Of a stretch of 22,602 bases of DNA, positions 1 to 6,601 are shown piece after piece. A model generated the notes under the pieces. It was not told the DNA's origin. It saw only the letters and a list, made by a program, of their open reading frames with translations, and did not search any database. The stretch spans positions 1 to 22,602 of IMG/VR virus record IMGVR_UViG_3300027668_000112; one strand, 5' to 3'. The position numbers were made by a program, and so were the translations under genes. Each line of letters starts with the position of its first letter. Within the stretch, counting starts at the first letter, position 1. Origin of the DNA: a virus.

Positions 1-44
1 TTAGTTAAATCTGCCAAGTTATATACTCACTTAATTATCTAATA

Positions 45-53
45 GTATTTATC
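45..53 (-). promoter_or_regulatory. Late-type promoter box for a gene off the left edge
   Basis: Read on the minus strand this is GATAAATAC, matching the T4 late -10 element TATAAATA in seven of eight positions. It lies just past the terminator at 55-80 and points out of the window. No start codon occurs between it and base 1, so the gene it serves starts outside. The same box precedes about ten genes here, which is the main support. Confidence 0.6.
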
Positions 54-54
54 A

Positions 55-80
55 ACAAAAAAGCAGCCCTAAGGCTGCTT
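55..80 (-). terminator. Intrinsic terminator after the 547-aa gene
   Basis: A perfect 8-bp stem (AAGCAGCC at 61-68 with GGCTGCTT at 73-80) has a 4-nt loop. On the minus strand it is followed directly by a run of six T. It lies 26 bases past the stop codon of the 547-aa gene and just before the next late promoter box, so it separates two transcription units. Confidence 0.85.
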
Positions 81-105
81 CTTATATTAACTAATGTTTG
101 CTAGT

Positions 106-1749
106 TTAATATTTTATTAACTTAGCTATTCTTTTTTGACTTTCATTCAATGATTCATCTTCAGTAGCAACTTCTTCAGTTGATTCTGCCCATCTATTAG
201 AAGTCGTATTATGATGTCCTGCCTTTGGGGCTATTCCATCATCATTATAATTACGTTTTCTGTTATTATGTTTATGTTTTGCAATAGCACCAGAAATGGC
301 AGCGCCATCTTCTTCAACATCAACTGATTCAGAAGTGTCTTCATCTTTATTATGATATTCGCCAGAGGCATCTTTACTAAATGCATGAATATTTTTGTGT
401 TGGTCTTCTGGTTCTTTATCATCATATGGCTCTGGATGAATATCGCTAAACTCTTTATAATCTCCAGCCGTTCCTTTTATATCAGAATCCGATCCGACCC
501 ATGCCGCGCCAGTAATGTTTGCTTTAATCTCATCTTGAGGCATAGACTTATTACCTGCAAAATTGTCATCATCGCCATCCTCGCGAGAAACAAAGATACC
601 TAAGTGTACTCCACCTGATTTAGTATCTTTCCCGTCAATATCACCCTGTAATTCAAAACGATGTTTTGGCCAATGTTTCATACTAAAAAAGATTCTATCT
701 TCAGATTCACCATCCATGTTATTATGTAGTTCTTTGAATTGATTCCATACTGATTCATCTTCGTTGATGCTTTGAGCATCCATACCTGCTAATTCTCGTA
801 TCCTTGCTTGGTCTTCACTCATATTATTCTCCGTAGTCTCGTTAACTGCGTTGCAACCACAATCACATTCTGGTCCACAATCGCAATCTGAACCATGACC
901 ACAGCCACAATCTTCAGATATAGTTTCTTCTTTTAATTCGTCAGTAGTTTCTTCAACTGTATCGTCCTTTTTGCCTTTCTTAGCGGCTAGCATTTTTGCA
1001 AATGCTGCCTTCTGTTTAGGGCTTTGTGCTTCAGTAACTTCTTCTTTTGCTTCTTCTAAGTCATCGATACCAAGTGCATCAGCCGTCGACCTAAAGGCAT
1101 CATAAAACGGGTCAGCAAATGAAGCCACATATTCTTCATCCATGTTTTCTGGATAATACGGTGCATGATTGGATTTCTCTGATGGAATTTTTCTGTTTTT
1201 CGCTTGAAGTTCTTCGTCTTTATGATAGGCTAATAACTTATTATACAAATCAGTGATTTCTTCTGGCACTTTCGTACCTTGGCTAGAAAAGATTTGCTTC
1301 AGAATAATTTTCATATCGCCAAGAAAGTCTGCCGCGGAAGGGTTACTTGGAAAATTTAAATACTCACCAGGTTGAATTAATCTTGTAAGTTCTTCACGTG
1401 TTCCATCTGTAACTTCTTCAGTCTTATCAAACTCTTCCATCATTGCTTCATAGATTTCATTTTCGTCTAAAGAGTACTCTAATGGGTTATCACCAAGAGT
1501 TGGTTGAATTGATTTCTTTTGTTTGTTGATGCCATCGCCAGTCTTCTTTTCAAAATCAGTTAGTTCTAATTTATCATTTGCAGGAGTAGGCTCATATACT
1601 GACTCATCTTCTGCAACTACTTGTGCATTTTCAAGACCTGCCAGTTTCATCAATCGTAAAATTTCTTCTGGATGCTCTGTGACAGTCTGACTAGTTGTAA
1701 CTGACTGACCATTGTCATCAGTTGTTGATAGGTTATATTGTTTGCTCAT
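106..1749 (-). CDS. Large acidic phage protein with Cys cluster and LAG repeats (unknown function)
   Basis: This 547-aa protein is very acidic and I do not recognise a named family. Two similar segments are visible: residues about 30-50 (LMKLAGLENAQ, then EDESVY) and about 318-336 (RIRELAGMDAQ, then EDESVW). A third partial copy closes the protein (EDESLNESQKRIAKLI). Around residues 280-302 is a dense cysteine cluster (CGCGH..DCDC...CDCGCN) that could bind metal; a related cluster occurs in the protein at 6076-6453. The ATG overlaps the preceding stop as TAATG and has GGAG eight bases upstream, so translation is probably coupled to the 187-aa gene. The unit ends at the terminator at 55-80. 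A virion or prohead role is plausible from position only. Confidence 0.8.
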   Translation of the reverse strand: MSKQYNLSTTDDNGQSVTTSQTVTEHPEEILRLMKLAGLENAQVVAEDESVYEPTPANDKLELTDFEKKTGDGINKQKKSIQPTLGDNPLEYSLDENEIYEAMMEEFDKTEEVTDGTREELTRLIQPGEYLNFPSNPSAADFLGDMKIILKQIFSSQGTKVPEEITDLYNKLLAYHKDEELQAKNRKIPSEKSNHAPYYPENMDEEYVASFADPFYDAFRSTADALGIDDLEEAKEEVTEAQSPKQKAAFAKMLAAKKGKKDDTVEETTDELKEETISEDCGCGHGSDCDCGPECDCGCNAVNETTENNMSEDQARIRELAGMDAQSINEDESVWNQFKELHNNMDGESEDRIFFSMKHWPKHRFELQGDIDGKDTKSGGVHLGIFVSREDGDDDNFAGNKSMPQDEIKANITGAAWVGSDSDIKGTAGDYKEFSDIHPEPYDDKEPEDQHKNIHAFSKDASGEYHNKDEDTSESVDVEEDGAAISGAIAKHKHNNRKRNYNDDGIAPKAGHHNTTSNRWAESTEEVATEDESLNESQKRIAKLIKY

Positions 1750-2312
1750 TATTCATCTCCGCTGATAACTGATGCACTTGATTGTTCATCTTTTGACATC
1801 TGTTCCGGTGCTGGATCAGATTTTGGTTTAACGCTTAGTTCGTTTTCTACCACGTCATGCTCTTTTTTCTCTAAATCGTTTAGAAATTTGTCTACAAAAG
1901 TTTTACCGTAATTTGCACCGTCATCTGATTTATCGTCATAGTCTGTACCTAGTAATGCCTCTTTATCTGTATTATCTTCTTCTACTTCAGGTTCCCATCC
2001 GTCTGGATGAACAACCACACTAGTAAGTGATAATCCAAGTAAGTCGCTTAATTGTTGCTGTAGAATATCTGCTGATAATGGATAACCAGTAACTACATCA
2101 ATCTTTGAAACTTTTGAATTCTCTACATCTTTAAAAAACATTGGATTCTTAGTTATAGGAGTAGTAGATGTCTTTGACATCGTTTTAAGATCATATTTTG
2201 ACAAGAATGTCTCAATACGATTTTCCTGTGTTTCGTCTAAGTCACAACAAAATCTTAGTGTAAATTTATGTTCTTTTGTTGACTCTGTTAAGTATTGTTT
2301 AAATGTTTTCAT
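1749..2312 (-). CDS. Phage protein with capsid-targeting-like N-terminus
   Basis: I place the start at 2312 (187 aa), beginning MKTFKQYLTE. The frame extends to an ATG at 2324, but GGA lies seven bases before the 2312 ATG and the homology-like segment starts there. The first ten residues resemble the capsid-targeting sequence of T4 internal proteins (MKTYQEFIAE in IPI/IPIII). They include L-T-E, which fits the L/I-x-E rule of the T4 gp21 prohead protease. Residues about 15-110 look like a compact alpha/beta domain; the rest is acidic and low in complexity. A late box overlaps the end of the upstream gene about 45 bases before this start. The stop overlaps the next ATG (TAATG). Packaging inside the head is inferred, not shown. 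Confidence 0.8.
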   Translation of the reverse strand: MKTFKQYLTESTKEHKFTLRFCCDLDETQENRIETFLSKYDLKTMSKTSTTPITKNPMFFKDVENSKVSKIDVVTGYPLSADILQQQLSDLLGLSLTSVVVHPDGWEPEVEEDNTDKEALLGTDYDDKSDDGANYGKTFVDKFLNDLEKKEHDVVENELSVKPKSDPAPEQMSKDEQSSASVISGDE

Positions 2313-2356
2313 TGTAGGTTCCATATATTAAATATATAACTTTTATTTCTCTATTC

Positions 2357-2365
2357 TTATTTATC
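2357..2365 (-). promoter_or_regulatory. Late-type promoter box overlapping the gp16-like stop codon
   Basis: Minus-strand GATAAATAA spans the last two codons and stop of the terminase-like gene (Asp-Lys-stop). With T4 late geometry the transcript would start near 2352, giving a leader of about 40 nt to the ATG at 2312. Confidence 0.55.
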
Positions 2366-2869
2366 ATTTTCTATGTCTTTTTGTGCTGAATCTATTCTTT
2401 TTAACAGTTCATTTCTATCAATTGACACTGCACCGTCACTTTCAAGTTCAAAACCATCTTTATTTTTAGAAACACTATGGTCTAACTTTGCTTTTTGGAG
2501 TTGAAGGTTAATCATCTTTAATTTTCTATCAACTTTGCTATCTTTTGCTTCCATAGCCGTTTTTAGCATCTGATTTGCTGTTTCTAGCAACTTTGCACCA
2601 GCATGTACTTCTACATTCATTCCTAATTGAACTAAATCATTAAACGCATCTAATGCCATTCTATGAATATCATCCATCTCTTTATCATGCTTATTAAGGT
2701 CTGACACTAGTGGTAATGCACTATCAATCTTCTCAGTAGTTTTTAACTCAGAATATAGAATCTCGGTTAGTTCTTTTGATTCTTCTATTGAGGGTGTTTC
2801 CTCTTCAATTGTCTCAACAATTTCTTCTGCTGGTTGTATATCAAAGGTTTCTTCTAGTTTTTTTGTCAT
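2357..2869 (-). CDS. gp16: Probable small terminase subunit (T4 gp16-like)
   Basis: The open frame can start at a GTG at 2878, but I prefer the ATG at 2869 (170 aa): AAGAG/GGA lies at a workable distance before it, whereas nothing suitable precedes the GTG. The N-terminal 45 residues are acidic. A helical core follows at about 60-135 (KHDKEMDDIHRMALDAF, then KLLETANQMLKTAMEAKDSK, in which LLETA resembles FLETAKNADS of T4 gp16), and a lysine-rich helix ends it. T4 gp16 has 164 aa. The family forms the ring that recognises DNA and regulates the gp17 packaging motor. The gp17 gene is not in the window. The call rests on core pattern, size and neighbours, and no catalytic residues can confirm it. 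Confidence 0.65.
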   Translation of the reverse strand: MTKKLEETFDIQPAEEIVETIEEETPSIEESKELTEILYSELKTTEKIDSALPLVSDLNKHDKEMDDIHRMALDAFNDLVQLGMNVEVHAGAKLLETANQMLKTAMEAKDSKVDRKLKMINLQLQKAKLDHSVSKNKDGFELESDGAVSIDRNELLKRIDSAQKDIENDK

Positions 2870-2878
2870 GTTATCCAC

Positions 2879-3024
2879 TCTTAATTAGTTATATACGTAT
2901 TTATCAAAAATAGAGTTGCCGTTTTTTGTAGTCATAGTAGCGATATGAATAAAGGATAACGGCATCCTCACCTATAAGACATATGTAACAGCAAAGCCGA
3001 AACTTATATCGGTCCTAAGGTGTG
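2879..3024. other. 146-bp intergenic gap with possible RNA structure
   Basis: This gap is long for such a compact region. On the minus strand it contains a small hairpin CCGA...TCGG (about 2998-3013), a potential longer pairing between CACCT (near 3017-3021) and AGGTG (near 2967-2972), and GGAT/ATCC arms around GCCGTT. The late box lies at its left end. It is not a tRNA: there is no T-loop or acceptor pattern. No T-run terminator for gp4 was found. Confidence 0.3.
2897..2905 (-). promoter_or_regulatory. Late-type promoter box for the gp16-like gene
   Basis: Minus-strand GATAAATAC lies 28 bases before the ATG at 2869. By T4 late geometry +1 falls near 2892, giving a leader of about 23 nt. Confidence 0.65.
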
Positions 3025-3498
3025 TTATCTTGGTTTGATTGGCTTCTTAGGTTTTTTAACTGCTTTAGGTTTCTTCGTGTTAGCATAGATATCACCTTCA
3101 TTAAGAACTCTAAACTTCATACCTCGTTTTTTTGCCCAATGTGTCGCGGCATCCCACTTGGCATAGTTTATTGCAACTTGTGTCTGTTGTGCCCTACCTT
3201 TTGCAAATTTAGGATTAGATTGATTCGCTGGTTTTATCTCAATTAGTTCTGCGTTTTTCTTACCTTTGGAATCTCTGTATACCATAACGAAATCAGGAAC
3301 ATATGTAGTTATTTTACCAGTTAAAGGATGTTTATATGAAATTCTAACTGGTTCACTTGCCCATGCCATGACGTTTGGGTTCGTATCACAGAAATGCATG
3401 AACGTCTGTTCCCAACTACTTCTGAAAGTAGGTATTCCACTTCCTGAGTATTTTGATTGATTTAATATTTGGTATTGACCTTGATGGAATTTAGCCAT
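3025..3498 (-). CDS. gp4: Head-completion nuclease, T4 gp4 family (TnsA-like fold)
   Basis: The 157-aa protein has the PD-(D/E)xK nuclease signature: Glu30 in SSWEQTF, Asp69 in VPDF, and Glu87/Lys89 in LIEIK. The segment around FRSSWEQTFMHFCD followed by WASEPVRISY is typical of the T4 gp4 (gp50/65) head-completion family, which shares a fold with TnsA-type endonucleases; T4 gp4 has 150 aa. The family acts after DNA packaging, finishing filled heads before tail joining. The C-terminus is a basic KKPK tail, consistent with DNA contact. The ATG overlaps the stop of the upstream 87-aa gene (TAATG), so it belongs to the gp19 unit. All expected catalytic residues are present. Confidence 0.85.
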   Translation of the reverse strand: MAKFHQGQYQILNQSKYSGSGIPTFRSSWEQTFMHFCDTNPNVMAWASEPVRISYKHPLTGKITTYVPDFVMVYRDSKGKKNAELIEIKPANQSNPKFAKGRAQQTQVAINYAKWDAATHWAKKRGMKFRVLNEGDIYANTKKPKAVKKPKKPIKPR

Positions 3499-3761
3499 TA
3501 TTTAATAATTGCTCTTGCGGTATATGTGTTTGGTGTACGAGGAGTCATTTTTCCCGTTTTATATCCAAATCGCAATGCATTATTAAAGACAAACTCACCT
3601 AACTCATTGAAAGAAGAATCTTCGGAAAGTTCATCAATGAAGTCGTATGGACTTACACCGTATAATTTTGCAATGTTTGTAAGTTCTACTGCGTATGCTT
3701 CTGCTTTTTCTTGTGCGAAGCCTTTTTTCAACAGTTTTGCAGTTAATATATCTATCTTCAT
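3498..3761 (-). CDS. Small conserved-looking phage protein of unknown function
   Basis: I choose the ATG at 3761 (87 aa, MKIDILTAKLL...) over an upstream in-frame ATG at 3782 because its ATG overlaps the stop of the preceding gene as ATGA, a usual coupling arrangement here. The protein is mainly helical at first (residues 1-50, with YGVSPYDFIDEL) and ends with a basic, Thr/Pro-rich tail (GKMTPRTPNTYTARAIIK). I do not recognise the family. Its place between a tube-fold baseplate-type protein and gp4, with overlaps on both sides, suggests a virion assembly role. Confidence 0.75.
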   Translation of the reverse strand: MKIDILTAKLLKKGFAQEKAEAYAVELTNIAKLYGVSPYDFIDELSEDSSFNELGEFVFNNALRFGYKTGKMTPRTPNTYTARAIIK

Positions 3762-5380
3762 TCTGGTCCGCTCCCATTCCAAGTCTTAATTACTTTACTA
3801 ACACCATAATTACCAGGTGCTGAATCAGTTTTAAATACAGGAACTTTTTGCGTTACAATAGGTTTATTTGCTTTTACTGTAGTAGCATATGCGCCGCTTT
3901 TACTATTAGTCATACCATCAGTTGTTGTTGTGCCTGAAATTCTTCTACTTGATGTGTTTCCACCACCACTAATTATTGTATTCACTATAGCACCAGTGAT
4001 GTTGTTAGTATCAAATTTACGTTTACCGAAAAATGATCCAATTAATTCTTGAATCATTGATGTTCCTAAATCTGTAGTATACTGTGGATATTGATTTTTA
4101 GGTGGATTACTGTTTCCTATTCCGCCAAATCCTGGAATATCTGGATTCGTATATGTTCCTTCGTATTGAGAATCTCTTTGATTAAATGTATCTCTATAAG
4201 TTTTACTTGATTCTTTAGAAAATTTATTTGCTCTTGCCGCATCTATTACACCAATTCTACTTTTTAAGGCCGCCGCTAATGCTTCATTACCCTGCTCGTT
4301 AGGGTTTTTAACTTGAGCATTATATAATGTCATTAGTTCATTAAGTTTTCTGTTAGTATCTTGGTCTTTTTGTTGTTCTATTCTTAGTGGGTCAGTAAGA
4401 CTTTCAGACTGTTCTCTTCTGTGTTCATCGTCACCAAACACATTTTCTCGTTTTTTACCTTGAGCATCTACGTATTCTTCAGTTCCATCTTCTCTGCTTT
4501 TTTTGCCTAGTCCAAATTCTTTACCATCGTCAAATTTAAACTTAGGCGATTTATAAATTTCATCTAAATTGTTTCTCTGCATTTGTGGACTTAATTCATC
4601 TAACATATAATCCATTCCCAATGTCATCCAATCTGGAAATAGCACTGAATCTGGACTACCTATTATTATATTTTCTGGCTGGCATGAGAAGTCCATTGTT
4701 CTTAAATCAGTAACACTATAGTCACTAGGAGAAAAAGTAATGTTTGTGACTAATGGATTGACTAATTCAATCTTTTGGACATATCCTGTGGGTTCGTTTC
4801 CTTGTTCAGCGTGGGATCTAGCACCAGAAATATATTTGGTTAAATTAGCATCTAAACTACCAAAGAAGTGATATATCGTAATCTTTTCAAAATGTTGATG
4901 ATAATACTCGTGTTTGCTAGGGTCTGGTATCTTTCTACCATATGCGTGGCTATCTGTTAGGACTTGTTCTGCATTTGCACCTGTAAATTTAGCATCTTGG
5001 TTCTTAAAAAATTTACTATATATAGATTCTGCTATGTCAAACATTTTACCATCAACAGTGTCATACATTGTAATTCCCACTTCTGGAAAATCTACACGAG
5101 TAGGGATATAAATTCTTTTACCATACGCATCAATCGGCATAGTTGCTGTTGATATTGTGATAGGAGATACTGATTTTGCTAAAGCAGAGATACGAGACGT
5201 ATCTGTTTTGCTTCCACCAGAGACTGGTGTAAATTCTATAAACCAAAGATCAGAAAGTTTTGGGGCAGATTTAATAGGCGAGCCGAACTCGCCTGCAAAG
5301 CCAAATCTATGTTTTGCATTAGCACTATCCGCTAATACTCTCTTCCATGTCTTCTTAGCACTTTTTCTATCATGAGCCAT
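3758..5380 (-). CDS. Second tail-tube-fold protein, possible baseplate tube initiator
   Basis: This 540-aa protein has a gp19-like N-terminal half. Residues about 41-128 contain LWFIEFTP, then SPITISTATMPIDAYGKRIY, and the IYIPTRVDFPEVGITMYDT strand pair. These mirror the tube protein next door (YRFRVVVAG, IPLDSYNSRMYV, WEPITITLRDD). Residues about 280-540 are a hydrophilic, Gly/Ser/Asn-rich extension with no recognised domain. In T4, gp54 and gp48 are tube-fold proteins at the base of the tube; a gp54/gp48-like initiator role is my best inference. It starts 18 bases after gp19 with GAGG nine bases upstream of the ATG, so it is co-transcribed with gp19. It could instead be a structural protein that merely shares the fold. 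Confidence 0.65.
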   Translation of the reverse strand: MAHDRKSAKKTWKRVLADSANAKHRFGFAGEFGSPIKSAPKLSDLWFIEFTPVSGGSKTDTSRISALAKSVSPITISTATMPIDAYGKRIYIPTRVDFPEVGITMYDTVDGKMFDIAESIYSKFFKNQDAKFTGANAEQVLTDSHAYGRKIPDPSKHEYYHQHFEKITIYHFFGSLDANLTKYISGARSHAEQGNEPTGYVQKIELVNPLVTNITFSPSDYSVTDLRTMDFSCQPENIIIGSPDSVLFPDWMTLGMDYMLDELSPQMQRNNLDEIYKSPKFKFDDGKEFGLGKKSREDGTEEYVDAQGKKRENVFGDDEHRREQSESLTDPLRIEQQKDQDTNRKLNELMTLYNAQVKNPNEQGNEALAAALKSRIGVIDAARANKFSKESSKTYRDTFNQRDSQYEGTYTNPDIPGFGGIGNSNPPKNQYPQYTTDLGTSMIQELIGSFFGKRKFDTNNITGAIVNTIISGGGNTSSRRISGTTTTDGMTNSKSGAYATTVKANKPIVTQKVPVFKTDSAPGNYGVSKVIKTWNGSGPE

Positions 5381-5398
5381 TGGCTTACGCCTCGTTTA

Positions 5399-5995
5399 TT
5401 AACCGGCTATCGTAGAATTTGCTGTGAATACCTGGTCTGGGAAAATATCATCATTCAACACTGCATTATCATACTGAAGTGTTAACGTAATAGTAACTGG
5501 ATCTGAAACTGCATAATCAGTTTGAGAATAATCAGCGTTAGTAACGAAACATCCTTCTAATTGCCATTGTTCTGTCGCATTACCAGAGTTACCATCTAGG
5601 ATTTCAATCAATGTTGAAAACTTATAGTTAGTTCCTGCTGATGGACCTCTTTGACTTTTATGGTCTAACTGTGATTGTACTTGACGACCAACTAGTTTAG
5701 TTAGATTGTTTGCGATATCATCACGTAATGTAATTGTAATTGGTTCCCATGTGTGCTTACCCATGACGTACATACGTGAGTTGTACGAATCTAATGGAAT
5801 TGACTCATGTGATACCTTAGGACGGGATACATTCATAACCTGTCTTGTAAATTCTTGTGAACTTGTTCCAGTTCCACCAAAACCAGCAACTACTACACGA
5901 AATCTATAGTTTAGTTTTGGTTGTAATATACCGCTGCCGCTGACTGTATCACCAGAATCTGTAGGTACACCAAAATTGTTTAATGTTCTTGCCAT
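5399..5995 (-). CDS. gp19: Tail tube protein, T4 gp19 family
   Basis: The 198-aa protein has the T4 gp19 pattern: YRFRVVVAGFGG near residue 30, a VMNVSRPKVSHESIPLD segment, YVMGKHTWEPITITLRDD around 75-90, and a late strand pair near DYSQTDYAVSDPVTITLTL. T4 gp19 has 163 aa. It polymerises as stacked hexamers to form the inner tube through which DNA passes, surrounded by gp18 sheath. The N-terminus carries a Gly/Ser-rich lead-in. An AGGAG lies about nine bases before the ATG and a late box at 6041-6049. The gene heads a run that continues through the second tube-like protein, the 87-aa protein and gp4. Sheath and tube, usually adjacent in T4, are separated here by the CCA-enzyme cluster. Confidence 0.85.
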   Translation of the reverse strand: MARTLNNFGVPTDSGDTVSGSGILQPKLNYRFRVVVAGFGGTGTSSQEFTRQVMNVSRPKVSHESIPLDSYNSRMYVMGKHTWEPITITLRDDIANNLTKLVGRQVQSQLDHKSQRGPSAGTNYKFSTLIEILDGNSGNATEQWQLEGCFVTNADYSQTDYAVSDPVTITLTLQYDNAVLNDDIFPDQVFTANSTIAG

Positions 5996-6040
5996 TTTCT
6001 TAATCTCCTGTAATAATTTTTGAACTATGCTTTAACACTA

Positions 6041-6049
6041 GTATTTATC
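6041..6049 (-). promoter_or_regulatory. Late-type promoter box for the tail tube unit
   Basis: Minus-strand GATAAATAC lies 46 bases before the gp19 ATG, giving a leader of about 41 nt that contains the AGGAG ribosome site. It probably drives gp19, the tube-fold protein, the 87-aa protein and gp4. Confidence 0.65.
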
Positions 6050-6075
6050 TATTTTATCAATAATTAAGTTGTTAG

Positions 6076-6453
6076 TTAATACGCACGTAGAAATCGTTTA
6101 TTGCACCCACATTTACATCCCGCTTTACAGTCGCAATCTAGTTTTCTATGCCCACAAGAACACCATTCATCAGTATATTCAATATCTGGGTCTGCTTCAA
6201 TCGTGCTTTTTTTAAGTTCTTCCATATCGCCAAACTCGTCTTCAAATTCATAATACATATCGAGTTGTGGTCTCTTACTTTCAGGAAGATAATCATTATC
6301 AGTATCTATGAGTTTGTTGTCATATGTACGTTTCGAACTACAATGAGGACAAAACAGTTCAGTCGGGACCCATTCATCAGAGGCTGCAATAGACCAAAAT
6401 CCAGTACATGCTTTACAAGTGAAGTGCCATATTGTTTCTTTATAAACTTGCAT
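6076..6453 (-). CDS. Cysteine-rich probable zinc-binding protein
   Basis: This 125-aa protein has two metal-binding-like parts. The N-terminal part is zinc-ribbon-like: CKAC at 13-16 and CPHC at 35-38, separated by 18 residues. The middle (45-95) is acidic. The C-terminal 20 residues form a dense cysteine cluster (CSCGH...DCDC...CKCGCN at 98-118), nearly the same spacing as in the 547-aa protein at 106-1749. No named family is recognised. The ATG has GGAG eight to nine bases upstream, inside the end of the preceding 53-aa gene, which it overlaps. It is the last gene of the CCA-enzyme unit. Function is unknown; metal binding is inferred from the cysteine pattern only. Confidence 0.8.
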   Translation of the reverse strand: MQVYKETIWHFTCKACTGFWSIAASDEWVPTELFCPHCSSKRTYDNKLIDTDNDYLPESKRPQLDMYYEFEDEFGDMEELKKSTIEADPDIEYTDEWCSCGHRKLDCDCKAGCKCGCNKRFLRAY

Positions 6454-6601
6454 TATCTAACTCCTCTAATTCTTTTTCTAAGTCAGTAACTAACTTTGCA
6501 AATTTCTGCTTCTCAGCACAAGGTTTAAAGTGTGACATACTATTGTGCAGATTCTTATAGTTTACTAAAAGTAGTTCCATTGTTTTTTTATCTATGTTCA
6601 T
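6440..6601 (-). CDS. Small 53-aa charged protein between the CCA enzyme and the Cys-rich protein
   Basis: An uninterrupted 54-codon frame begins with an ATG placed directly after the TAG stop of the CCA-adding enzyme, with no gap, and overlaps the start of the Cys-rich gene by 14 bases. It starts MNIDKKTMELLLVNYKNL and ends with a coiled-coil-like KLVTDLEKELEELDN. The exact butt-joint at one end and short overlap at the other match the packing of neighbouring genes, which is why I consider it real. No strong ribosome site precedes it, so it would rely on coupling. No family or function is recognised. Confidence 0.6.
   Translation of the reverse strand: MNIDKKTMELLLVNYKNLHNSMSHFKPCAEKQKFAKLVTDLEKELEELDNASL

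Noticed and set aside
2885-2965. 26-codon minus-strand frame (MPLSFIHIATM...) in the gp4-gp16 gap
   Set aside because: An AGG lies five bases upstream, but it is very short and its end consists of the late promoter box. I could not support it as a gene.
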